A DNA stretch of 64,000 nt from Rhytidiadelphus loreus (GCA_947034895.1 OX344763.1:932501-996500); one strand, 5' to 3'. Numbered from the stretch's first letter, positions 11,733 to 22,699 are shown. Program-made: numbers and translations. The notes: generated by a model from the sequence alone, not told the origin.

Positions 11733-12954
11733 ACCTGAATTCAACAGAAATTGAGCGGATGCCCTCACTTCACTTTCAATTTAAGAATTCTAAAAAATTT
11801 TACTTGATAGAGGACACCAATTAGTCCATCAATAGTGAGCATGTATCATGTGTATGGCTTTGACTTGAGCTTCTTCTCAGCATCAATAAGTTTATCCTTG
11901 GATATCAATTTCTCAAAGTAATGCAATGGTTGCACAGCAATGCTTTGGAGGCGGTAGAGCTTGTGCTCAAGGTTCATCTTCACGTGGCAACTCTGATTCC
12001 GCCTGTGTGACGCACATACAATAATAATGAGACCAAGTTGAATGAAGCAATCATCAATTAAAGACTCTACCATTAAAATTGTAAGACATAGAGACAAATA
12101 ACATTTGAAGCATACCAATTAACTTGATGAAGTGCAGTCAAAAGTGGTCCAACTTGGCCCTCCACTTCTAAGACAATTGACTCAACAGCGTAGTGCCAGA
12201 TTGGATCGTTTCCGTGATCTCTATTGATGATTGGCATCCATGCTGCAAGGCGGTGATTTCCATCCCACACATGGAACATTTTTCCAGAGAACTATTGCCA
12301 ACAGTCCTCCTTCTTCAGCTCCTCCTCAAAGACATCGTTTGCTTTTTGCCACAATGGACTCCACTGCCTTCTTTCTTTAGTTGTCACATCATGGATGCGG
12401 CCTTCATCATCCTACAAGGCAACGCAAAAGACTCCATGGCCATCCATGTAGCCCGTGCTAATAAAATGCGATCTCAAAGCCATGACGTCGTTCTGGAGAT
12501 GGGGTTGCACTGTAGCCAAAGGCTTCATCCTGCAGAGTGGAATGTTTAATTTGGACTTGTTCCTTGGCTTAAAACAAAGCCGGTCGAGCACCACATTTGT
12601 ATTCACGGACTCTTTTGCAATTTGGGCATCCATCTCCTTCCCCAATTCTTCCGCAAACATCTCTGTTGTACTATCATAATCCAAATCCATGGGCCGGCCA
12701 ACATTGCTATCATGCTCTCCTTCAACACCTTTGTCAAGTTCACCAACATCAAAACAACTCCGGTCAATGCCAGCAAATGGAGGACAACATCAAAAATGGC
12801 ACCAAAATGGGAAATTTAGAAACCTGATCCGGCAATTTCCGGCTGTGAAGACTTCTGCTCCTCCGCTTCTACGTCACTTTGACGGACAGTATCTTCCATT
12901 GCATCACCTAAACCAAATGCTCAAAGTTAGGGCAAAAATAATTTGTTGTAAAAT

Positions 12955-13204
12955 GCTGGCAGTTGCTGGAGAAAGCGCCCCCCAAAAGATGCAGCTGACA
13001 TCGGCCATGGTTTTAGAGGGCTACTAGGGACGTCGGGGACGCCTTTGTGGGGTTGCTGTCTGAATGGCCAACAACGCTCCGAAAGCCCAGCCGACATCGG
13101 CGTCGTTTTTTTGGGCCCGCTTGTTGTTCCTCCAGCAGCCCTCCAAAACCATGGCCGATGTCGGCTTCATCTTTTGGGGGGTGCTCTCTCCAGCAACTGC
13201 TGGC
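12955..13204. repeat. GC-rich foldback inside the first intron of the methyltransferase-like gene
   Basis: Arms 12955-13027 and 13130-13204 are inverted copies with roughly 85-90 percent identity, joined by a 100-bp GC-rich spacer. The word GACATCGGC or its inverse recurs four times from 13000 to 13230. Its base composition contrasts sharply with the AT-rich surroundings. Spurious open frames cover it on both strands; I treat it as non-coding, possibly a foldback element. Confidence 0.7.
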
Positions 13205-13243
13205 TCCCAAAAGCAACGCTGATGTCGGCGTTGCTTTTGGGAG
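13204..13243. repeat. Perfect 16-bp stem hairpin
   Basis: 13204-13219 (CTCCCAAAAGCAACGC) is the exact inverse of 13228-13243, with an 8-base loop TGATGTCG. It directly follows the larger foldback and shares its GATGTCGGC word. Confidence 0.85.
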
Positions 13244-14200
13244 ACCGAAAACCACCCTAAATCCTGTTCTTGTCCGAAATTAATCTTAACAAAACACCTA
13301 ATTTCCGCTACGCAAAACACAATCAGTCATTGACTACTCAAAAAGGCCTATCACAATGTACTTGCCATTGCTGCTGGTGTTTCCGCAAATCCTTCCTCGT
13401 GTTTGCTCCGGTCCGAAGGGTCGCCTCCTGCGCACGCCGAATTCTTTGAGTCAAATGGTCCACCAGACGTTTCAACAAACCCCAACGCCCCAAGCTATCT
13501 AATGCAGCTCATACACGTGCAATTTTTTTTGAATGCGAACATGACAAGATAAACCCTAAAACCGCCCGAAGACACTCTATATGCACTCTCGATACCCACA
13601 ATCCTACATCAACGCCTCAAAGGAAAACAAAAACAAAAGATTGTCCACAATGTCACTTCGACAGAATTTGACTATTGCCGATTAGGGCCGACGGTTGGCG
13701 GAGACCCACCCAAATGCACTTTCTGAATTGCAGTGAAGATACAAGTCTCGACCTCACAAATATGAACGGCACCTCAAAAAAGATACTCTAATGATGCCTC
13801 CCCAAGCTATCCAAATACCTACTGTAAGGGTCACGTCTTCATTTGGCTCCCCATCATGAGCGTTGGTGCATCCACCATTGTTACTCCCGCTCTCACACGC
13901 CCGTGGGCTTGAAGAATTTGAATGCCCTTGAACCATGGCGGTTTCAACTATTCCTTGTAAGGCTATAGAATTATCCCGTTGCATTTGTTTATCCATACAA
14001 TCAATATCTGGAAACTGCAATACTCTAGCCATCTCTCCTACGTCTAATCTCATTGTGTTGGATCTCAACTCCCTCATCTGCCTCGACCTCTTCAATTGCT
14101 TTGGATTTGTAAAGTAAAGAGCTTTTTTCTTTCCCTTTAGCATACTTCTACTGTGTGATTCCTGGCTAATCTCTACAAACAGGTGCCCCGTTACCTTCAT

Positions 14201-15511
14201 CCATATATGCTCTATTCTAGAATATTAAATTCCATCATTTCACAATTAGGTAAGTGCCTTGGTGCTAGGTATTAATTCCATCCGAATCCTCCATTTGTAC
14301 TGACATGATCTCATTATATTAATGCTAAACCAAATAATTGAAGACTTCATTTAGACTAACAAACTCAATTTCATTTGCATTGCCGCCATTGCTTGAATTG
14401 AAACCAATTTTAGCTTTGTACTTTTGCATACTCTATCTTCCAATATTCAATTTGAATCTTGTACATTAGCCGCTTCGATAGACACGTCGATCATCAGTTC
14501 ATCATACTACTAAAATCATAACTCTCTCTGTAATATCATAAATGCTACCATTAATAATAGGGGCTCATGCTTGCTATGCTACGCATTCATTGTATCACAT
14601 ATTAGTAAAATTTTGATATATTTGAATAGAATGCATGATAATGATTTCAATAAGTCTTTGAAATAATTAATTTTAATATTTTGTAAAAATATTTTCAATC
14701 ATGCATACATAAAAATAATATTTTCACACAATGTTATATTACAGAAATAGAGTAGTAGTTTGCAATCACCTCTATAATATCACTTTTACAGCTTTTATGA
14801 TTTCAAAATTCTATTGCTACAACCAAATGATTTGGATTTCACAACAATTAAGTTGTTCATGAAGTTTTTGAAATTTATGAGTTTTTCTTTTCAATTCACC
14901 AAGTTTTTGGGTTGCCATTGTTCGTAACAATTGAGTCATTTATTGAATGCATTACAATAAATGTGTATCTTTTACAATATTCACCATTGCAACATATATT
15001 TCATTCATCATTCAATAAATTTCTTTTGTTCATTTCAATATATGCTTACTTATAAAGAAAATTATACAAAGATTTTAGTAATTTATATTTGAAAATTTAT
15101 TGAAATTTTTGTTCTGCATTTTATCTAATATATAAAAATTCTAATAAAATTCTAATAATCAATGCATAGCATTGTAAGTACTAACCGCTAGTATCTAATA
15201 TAAAAAGAATAATTTTGAACAAATGACGGCTAACTCATCAGCCTCCACTCTACTCTAGAGACTAGCACCTAATTATAATCTGTCAAAGTGGTTACTAATT
15301 TATTACAAATTACAACTGCTCTGCTCCTTTAAACTCAACTCGTATACCAGATCACAATCCACCCTATTAACTTACTACTTGTTGTACCATATTTAAATCA
15401 ATTACAACATCTTAAATAGCAATGAGTTTCTGAAGTTCTAAGTGCCTCTCCACTCCTGCCCACTTCCTCTTTAGCCTTGAAATCGCTCTACCTATCTTTT
15501 CAACTAGTTCA
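14201..15511. other. AT-rich divergent interval between the two MULE genes
   Basis: 1.3 kb with no convincing coding sequence. It should hold the promoters of the minus-strand methyltransferase-like gene and the plus-strand transposase, but no clear TATA or paired motif stands out against the AT-rich background. Confidence 0.5.
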
Positions 15512-18500
15512 ATGGTTGCCTTGCATGATGGCGGCTTAGTCACTGTTTTCATCAGGGGAGAGGGGCAAACTATCCCGATTTCTTTCATTGTGGGGGAAGA
15601 GGGTTACTCGATAGTTAGTGGTAGCCGTTTAGCTTCACGGTTCAATATTCTTGAGGGGAGTTTGCATGTGGACATGGATGTTGTTGATCCAATCTCTAAT
15701 GTGGTATCACATACTATTGCTCAGTTGTCAACTACTCGTGCTGGTGGTCAGGTGTGGTTGTTGACGCTTGGAAATTATCGAGTGTATGGACTGATGGACC
15801 TTCCACTAGTTATTGGTTCTAACCCTTTAACTCCTGGCCATTCTACCACAACTACTGATGTCACCCCTCTACTCCAAAAGGTCAAACTAGAGCCCCCGGA
15901 GATCCCTGTTCTAGTTCTTAGTGACGATTCGGATAGTAAGTGCATTCTACCAAAACCTGCTAGTTGTCGCCCTAATTTAGAATCTACATATGTTGTTCAT
16001 AACGCCCCGATTTTACATCGTGCAGAATCGGTGCATGTGAAACCCCCACTCTCCCCGTTGATAGTATTGTGCAATGCCTCCGCAATCTGAGTTCCTGCTG
16101 AAGTGCGAAGTCAGTACTCAGTAAATTAGATTACACTTCCATTCCAATAAAGAAGGTAGATTTTTTGCCTCTGGAGTTTGATGGGGATGTTATATTTGAA
16201 CTTCCACCTATGGGAAAGTACCCCCCATCAAACAAGGCTGGGCGGTTGCATGGAATGGATAAAAAAGATGACAGACATGCATGGACCCGAACAGTGACAA
16301 CGCACATCCAGTCTGACTCTCACCTTACTTTCCGAACTTTGGCTTGTTTGGGGCACCTCCGTGCGAATATTTAGACCGACGGCACCAATTGTCACGATTG
16401 AATGAGACTGAGTGGAATGGTACCGCCTCGTCTCCCTTTGTTCCACACTTTGATCCTCCATTGCATTCTACAGTTGCATGCTCAATCTGTCAAGTTCCGC
16501 TGACATACATTGGAAGTTGTCCTGCTAGGATCTACTACGTACATGGCTTCAATTTGATGACCCAAGTTTGCGTGCATCTTGAAATCCATAGCCATCCAGT
16601 GAAGAAGGGAAATTATAGAAACTCCTCCGCAAAACTCCGATCTCTTATTGGCGAGCAGGTAGAATGGACTCCGCCAGCGACTAATTTTGCCATTGTCCTT
16701 GAGGCGAGTAAGGAGTACCTCGACGAATTCCTTTTATGCGCAGAAGATACTCCCCATAAGATGTTGGCAGTGGACAAACTTGTCCCCGTTTTGGACAAGT
16801 TCAAGCAAATGTCATCACCCAGTATTTGTAATGAGGTTACCACATTTTGATATCTGCGTCGTTTTGGGGTAATGGACAGCATCACTAGGCTGCGGGGCTC
16901 CAGTACGTGGGCCTTCGTCCAAGAAAACCGTTTCCCTAGACAAGGTGCTGAGTCTGACAAAGTCTTCATTTTCAAGATGGCGGAGCTGGGACCTGGGAGA
17001 GGGGTAGACTTGGTTAAGCGCATGCAACCAGGTGGAGACTTGGAAGATGCTTGGATGATGTTTGACCATGTCAAACGCGTCAAGTCTTGGACCACTATGG
17101 CCTGCTATGTGTACGATTCTACTTATTGCCGTGTTATGACTATCATTGTTTGTGATATGCAATCCGAGGATGTAGCAACACAACAGGTGTTCTGGAAAAA
17201 TTTGAATGCGGTTTCCAACAGGCATGATATTTTCAATCCAAATTTTAAAGGATTTATGGCTGATAGCGCCCAAGCAAATTGGAATGCAGTGCAAATCGTC
17301 TATGGGAGTGGCAATCCATCTCTGCCTATGGTAAATCGGGAGCGAACTTGCCTATTTCACTGGTCGCAATCCTTAGAGAAACACACCAAGGCAGATATCA
17401 GGGCGGACCTTTAGGAGCAACACCAATGACTCTGCAAACAATACAAGAATTCCACCTCTTTAGAAGAGGCGCAAAGCAAATACTTAGCAATTCGGGCATG
17501 GTGGTTATCTTTTGGAGCAGCCACTAAAGAGGCGCTACCGAGATTGGACCTATGGCTAACTTTCTGGCACTTTAGATACCGTCAATGGCGCGGGTTCATG
17601 AAGTTGTTAAGTTTTATAATCCCATTACAACAATTAGAAGTTATATTTTCTAAACTACAACCAATATTGACAGCGCTTATTGTTTGTTCAAAATTCTTGA
17701 TTTCGCCTGCTTAGTAGTACGGTGCCGATATTGGCCTTGCTCTTGATGCGCAACCAATATCAGCGGCACCTCTCTTTAACACCCTAACCCTACCTGAAGC
17801 CAATGATGGGAGAGAGCCGACATTGGTGGTCTCTCCTCCATGGATGCCTGTTGAGGTAGCTATTTGAGACCTACTTTAATCCTTTTTCTTTGGCTATTCA
17901 TTCAAACATATAACTTTAAATGCTGCCTTGCATGATCTTTTGGAAGTTGAATTGGCTGAGATGCCATCTTGTAATTTGGCGGAGTTTGTTCACAACAAGT
18001 GGCTACAACAATCTGGCAAAAAGGGGAATGACATGTATGTTGCCGCTGTGGATGGCATAGTCCGGGTGTTTATGCAGGTTGTAGCCTACTACCAATTCCT
18101 CAAAGGTGAGAAAGCGGGGACAGGTCCTGGCAAGGAAGAACTCCGACTGCGTATTGCACATCACACCGCTCAACGCTCTGGAAATGCTAAGGTCTTTTAC
18201 GCCGCCCTCGCCAACATGCCAGGTGCTGACGACTTTTGCACATGCCAACCTCACCTCGAGGGTGAAGAAGTATTTGTTTCCACCAAACGGAAAGCAGATC
18301 TTCCACCAGGTTCAGAATTTGATTCGCACCGTCCAAACAAGATAAGCATATCTCGCCTACGTGTCAGGGCTCGTCAAATTGATCCAAAGATAGTTGACCT
18401 CACTGTAGAAGATTTGCCATCCGAACCCGATCGTGTGCTAGAAGAATCGGAAGATCTTCCTCCCAAGACACCTACAACTTCCGCTAGGGTGCACCACGTC

Positions 18501-19382
18501 AAATTTGTTCAGAAAACTGTCTGCGATGAACACCAGTGGCATATTGCAAGGCTGCCAAAGACATTTGCTAAAGCTTGTTTTGCGCTGCAAGTCAAGACGA
18601 AGAAGAATTGCGTGGCCAGGATTGTGCAAGACAATCGCAGTACAACTGCCCCTACTTATACTGGTCTCATGAACAATTATAAGAAGACTAGATTGGAGAG
18701 AATACAGTTTTTCTTCTGCAATGATGACATCCATCGATGTGTGGAGGGCACTAGTCGAAAATGGGTGGTTTCCAAACCACCTATCCCGGATGTCTGGCCT
18801 GTTGTTATAGGCACAAACTTAAGCAGGAAAGAGATCCTCTCTCTAGAAAATGTCAAGTTCTCTCTTGCTGAGCGCATCCAATTGTCTCCACGACAATTCT
18901 TCAATGACGGAATATCCGTGAATCTGGACGATTATCCTCTACCCCCTAACCCTGCGGATCACCCCACAAAGAGGTATGGTAAGAATATTAGAAGAAATCC
19001 TTTTGCTCCGACTACCAAACATCATAATAGTTGCGCCTCTACTCTATCAGTTGTTGGAAAGATCTGCTCAATTCTGATGGTACCTCCTCCAGCTTTGGGC
19101 TGCATTGTGACTTTTGAGTCTAGAAGCATATCTAAGGTTTCTAAGTACTTGTTGACGATTGGCCAGTTCCCGAACTGTGACTGCCAATCTTTCAAGGATA
19201 TGTCTAACAAGTCACTCGGCAAGCGCGCTGCATGGACGTATTCTAAGCACATCTACTTCATCTTCAACATAGTCTGTAGCCTAGATCCGGAGGTTGATAT
19301 CTTCATTCACGCTCCTAGTTTTAGTTGGAATGAGATTAAAAGAGTTCTTCAGATTTTGCTTCTAAAGCATTATAGAGTATAA
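15512..19382 (+). pseudogene. Decayed MULE transposase with SWIM-like motif
   Basis: This would have been the cut-and-paste enzyme of the surrounding element. Coding segments lie in frame 2 (15512-about 16030), then frame 1 (about 16030-16355), then frame 3 (about 16360-19382). The junction near 16355 looks like a small deletion before YLDRRHQLSRLNETEW. The catalytic core is at 17080-17420: an Asp in YDSTYCRVM, a second Asp in FMADSAQANW, and the MULE-type Cys-His pair in ERTCLFHWSQSL. A SWIM-like region follows near 19165-19270: CDC, a spacer, then YSKHIYFIF, where the family normally has Cys-x-His, so the third zinc ligand is a Ser here. Frame 3 is broken by stops at 16848, 17412, 17427, 17712, 17715, 17865 and 17877. 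The section 17610-17910 reads poorly and may contain a former intron. The identification rests on motif recognition; I cannot align it to a database. Confidence 0.8.
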
Positions 19383-20280
19383 TTATTGTTTGTACTATTA
19401 AGACATTATTTTTCACTAATATGAAAACGATGGTGAGACTAAAAGGGCCACCATCAAAGCTTGTATATGGTCATGTTGGTGCCTAAATCATTTGCCCAAT
19501 TTTTGTTTGCATTGCTCAATTTTTGTTCAACTGCCACTAACTCACCCCAATCTTTAGTCCCCGCCTCCTTCCTATTCTCTACCTTAAACCTAAACTCAAG
19601 TACGTCTCCCTCCAACAGATCTGAAAACCTCATACCAACCCCCTTATCGTTTGCAGAATTTTTCCTAAACTAAACGACATCCTTTTTCTAGTCTCAGTAT
19701 CCGTCTTTATCTCCCATCCTAAATCCACTCCTTAATTGTTCCTCCAATTAACCCTTAACTTCTCCACTTCCAATCTCTGTCTCTAAAGAAAACGTTTACA
19801 TAACCCTCGCTTATTTTCTTTGCTTTCCCTATCTAATGCCTTAACCCTCTTTAATCTAACCTTGGGCCCCCATCTCTCAAATTATGTAAATCCTCCATAC
19901 CAATTGTCCCTCTCTTGAACTCTCTTATTCCCTCTTTCCCTCTCTAGAACTCTCTCTAACACCTCTCTTGCAAAGAAATCTCTTTCGTCCCTCACAATAT
20001 CCACCATTTCTTGTTTCCATGGCGCTTACATTCACGACCACAAAAAATATATATTTTAATCATTCATATCCCTAGACTCCACGGTTATAGACCCTTCATC
20101 TTAAAACTTGCATCTTTCCTCGACCTTAAAATACATATTTGGCCACCTTACACTTTTTATGTAGAAAAATTCTGCAAAATATTCTATGGTCATAGGTCCA
20201 TCATTAATACTAATTTAAGAATTCTTCCTTCTGAAAAAAACCTAAACTTTCACTTTATTGCCCGTTTCAAGAAATTATCA
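19383..20280. other. Subterminal MULE sequence, pyrimidine-rich
   Basis: The 0.9 kb downstream of the transposase is rich in C and T on the plus strand from about 19540 to 19990. No gene recognised; short open frames here look like chance. Confidence 0.5.
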
Positions 20281-20360
20281 AACTTTTTGCGTTCTACGCT
20301 CGTGACCCTACGCTCACCGCTCACCGCTCACTGCTCTACGCACGCAAAATAACATCGTCC
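20281..20360 (-). repeat. MULE right terminal inverted repeat
   Basis: 80 bp. Read on the minus strand it matches the left end but has one extra tandem copy of GCGGTGA, which accounts for the 7-bp length difference. The remaining mismatches are scattered substitutions. Confidence 0.9.
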
Positions 20361-20370
20361 ATGTACTACG
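20361..20370. repeat. Target-site duplication, right copy
   Basis: ATGTACTACG lies directly after the right terminal repeat and is identical to the copy at 8151-8160. Confidence 0.85.
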
Positions 20371-20589
20371 CTTCACTTCCAATCTTGTGATTCCTGTGTA
20401 TATGTTGTACTGAAAGCTTCAAAAGCATGTGCAGACTTTTCAAATTATGTTCATATACATCAACAACTTATAGGAAGAAATGAACTCTTGTTTTTATTGT
20501 ATTCAAATTGTTTACAACAATTCCTCTATCCCTAATACAATACTACAATATTGATACTTCATAAATGTATCATAGAAGTTGGGAAAAAA

Positions 20590-21055
20590 CCAGTCCAGCT
20601 CAAGGGAAGGTCAGTCCAGCCCGTCGGGAGGGAGGGCTAGTTCAGTTCGGGGAAGGGCCAGTCCAACCGAGGGAGGGTCCAGTCCGCTCGAAGAGAGGGT
20701 CCAATCCGCTCGGGGAGGGTCCAATCCTATTGGAAAGAAGAGTCAGTCCGTCGGGAAGGGAGGGTCCAGTCCGCTCAGGAGGGGGGTCCCGTCGGGGAGG
20801 GAGAGTCCAGTCCGTCGGGAGGGAGGTCCAGTCTCGTCGGAGAAGGAGGTCCAACCCGCTCGGGAGGGAGAGTCCAGTTAGTTCAGGGAGGGGAGGATCC
20901 AGCCAACTCGGGAAGGAAGGATCCAACCGCTCAGGGGAGGGGAGGGTCCAGCCAACTCGGGGAGGGAGGGTCCAGTCCAGTTCGGAGAGAGAGGTCCAGT
21001 CCATCTCGGGGAGGGAAGGGGCTAGTCTAGCTCGGAAAAGTTGGGGTCCGGTTTT
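20590..21055. repeat. G-rich minisatellite built on GGGAGGGTCCAGTCCGCTCG
   Basis: About 20 irregular units of roughly 18-28 bp, each with GGTCCAGT or a close variant followed by a run of G. The open frames across it (Gly/Arg/Ser-rich) are by-products of the repeat. It abuts LTR-like sequence at 21100-21600. Confidence 0.85.
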
Positions 21056-21059
21056 GCTA

Positions 21060-22330
21060 AAAAGGGGGGTTAGCTAGAACTAAGCTAGGGGGTGGAAATT
21101 AACTAGTAGGGGGAGAGATAGGAAGAAAAAATAGAGTAGACAAGGGCATGTAAAAAACCGGAGCCCTAGCCTAGGGGGCACAATGAGGCTAAACAAGACA
21201 AGGCACCACGAAGCTCTCCAAGCGCCACCAACAACACCTCAACATCAACGTCTCCACCACCACCTCAAGGCACTCACCTCCGAATGAAGAAAGGATAGAG
21301 AAGGGAGGAGTTAGATAGGAGGGAAAGGCCTTGGTGGAGATAAGGGAAGAATCCCTTCCACCATTAGGGTAATCTTACGCGCACGGTATTTTCTCCCGGG
21401 CGTAAGTGGTAGTTAACCTACAATTTGACTTTCTATAGAAGTAAAGGACACCCTCAACTACCCCTCTTGATGGGACACGTGGATTGAGGAAAAGGAAGAA
21501 GAAGGTAAAAGAATTCCCTTCAAGGAAGAAGGTTCATCTTTCGGCTATAAAGATAAAGGTCACTCTCACCATGGAGGAAGGGGGGAACTCGACAAGCTTG
21601 GGCATGGATTTCCTCGCCGGGGTAAACTCCTAACTATCCCCCCAACGTTCCAACCGGGTAGGGGCCAAGGCCGTAGGTAGGCCGAGAGCTAGATGTCACT
21701 AGGTCCAAGGTCAGGTCAGATTGGATTGATTAGGCTTAGAGTAGACCCCGAGAGGTTTCCAAAAACATAAGACACGTAGGAATCGGAGCTAAAACGCCCG
21801 AGATATTGACGGATGAAGTTTCAAGCCCAAAATAGATGAAACTTGGACGTGTTCATCCAACCAAGTTGAAACTTAGGATTTAGTTAGAGCCTATAGATTT
21901 AGGTCTTTAGGCCAAATTTCGCCCTCAATTGGAATTAGAAGCCTATAGAAAACCATGGATGAAGTTGGATAGCTAAGCGGCCAATACTTCATCCGCCCAT
22001 AGCGGGCTATTAGAGAGTCCAATTTGAACGAGTCTTAGGTTTTTAGAAATGGCATGAGATGATCTTCTACCATAGGAAAATAGAGTAAATTTTAGGAATA
22101 GGAAACACAAAACATAACATAGCAAGATAGTCAACATAAGAGCCAGTTAGAACCACGATTAGAGAGTCACGATTAGGAATTTAGCAAAAAAGATCCATTG
22201 CTTGGAAGGCACAATAGATTGACGCTTAGACACCCATTAGAGTAAAAAACTACCGTAGGATTAGAACCTGGTTGTGTTCGCCAATTTTCCAAGGGTGGGT
22301 AAATAAGCGCCTACATTGCCCAGTGACTTT
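21060..22330 (+). mobile_element. LTR-like retroelement remnant with promoter-like features
   Basis: Contains a CACGTG G-box near 21476 and a TATAAAG box near 21545, followed by a GC-richer leader, then GGATGAAG/TTCATCC words. The end (22189-22320) is shared with 32699-32830. No gag or pol coding sequence and no certain LTR pair was found, so the assignment is tentative. Confidence 0.4.
22189..22320. repeat. Dispersed 130-bp block, copy 1
   Basis: Matches 32699-32830 in the same orientation: CATTGCTTGnAAGGCACAAT, then AACCTGGTTGTG, then GGGTGGGTAAATAA. It looks like the edge of an LTR or internal retroelement segment. Confidence 0.7.
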
Positions 22331-22339
22331 CAATCAAGG

Positions 22340-22690
22340 AAGAGGATCTGGAGATCCTTTCGATAAACCTTCACGTCGAGGAACTTTAACGTGAAGGACC
22401 GGGAGATCTCTTGACGAACCTTCCTGAGGGAGGAATCTTATTGATAATATAGGGCGTTAGGAGAGCGCCAGGTAACCCTCAAGGCAAACGATCGGGAGAC
22501 CTCCTCTTGGTGGACCTTTACATGGAGGAACCTTAAAATGGAGGATTGGGAGATCTTCCGATGAAACTTTCCAGGAGGAAAACTTCACGTAGGATAGGAA
22601 AATCTCCCGATGAACCTCAACTCAGAGAATCAAGAGATTGCCTGATGAACCTTCAAGCACAGAATCAGGAAATCACCTAAGCAAAGCAAA
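22340..22690. repeat. Degenerate minisatellite, unit about 35-55 bp
   Basis: GGGAGATCTyCCGATGAACCTT-like words recur near 22350, 22402, 22494, 22548, 22597 and 22631, interleaved with GTGGAGGAACTTTAAC-like words. Confidence 0.7.
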
Positions 22691-22699
22691 TATTTTCAT

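Larger units (their letters stand above)
10902..14200 (-). pseudogene. Decayed ParB-like / amino-methyltransferase-like gene carried by the MULE
   Basis: Minus-strand exons whose phases fit each other: 14200-13819, 12907-12824, 12728-12116, 12002-11849, then after a gap 11408-11210 and a tail ending at a TGA at 10904-10902. Exon 3 holds a conserved-looking block with WDGNHRLAAW, which resembles the DGxHR motif of ParB/sulfiredoxin-fold domains, followed by WHYAVESIVL. The exon at 11408-11210 begins GNSVQACKAIGRHIVALEED, resembling the AdoMet-binding region (motif I and the following strand) of class beta N4/N6 DNA methyltransferases, in which motif I follows the catalytic motif. The tail is Ser/Asp-rich. 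Two TAG stops (12414-12412, 12294-12292), a missing middle section with no DPPY-type motif, and a nested MITE show it is dead. It starts 1.3 kb from the divergent transposase gene. The methyltransferase assignment is inference from short motifs. An alternative is an unknown element-specific protein. Confidence 0.6.
8161..20360 (+). mobile_element. 12.2-kb Mutator-like element with intact ends
   Basis: The element is exactly 12,200 bp. Its left end (8161-8233) and right end (20281-20360) are inverted copies of each other, both starting GGA and sharing GTTATTTTGCGTGCGT. Both sides are flanked by the same 10-bp direct repeat ATGTACTACG (8151-8160 and 20361-20370), which fits the 8-11 bp duplications made by MULE transposases. 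Inside are a decayed MULE transposase on the plus strand and, facing away from it, a decayed ParB/methyltransferase-like gene on the minus strand. The perfect target duplication beside badly decayed genes suggests the copy was moved by a transposase supplied from elsewhere. Oriented by the transposase gene. Confidence 0.88.

Noticed and set aside
13024..13320. Overlapping open frames on both strands of the GC-rich block
   Set aside because: They follow the inverted repeat and lie in what phase analysis shows to be an intron of the methyltransferase-like gene.
20565..21077. A 170-codon Gly/Arg/Ser-rich open frame
   Set aside because: It is produced by the G-rich minisatellite: several frames are open together and there is no non-repetitive domain.
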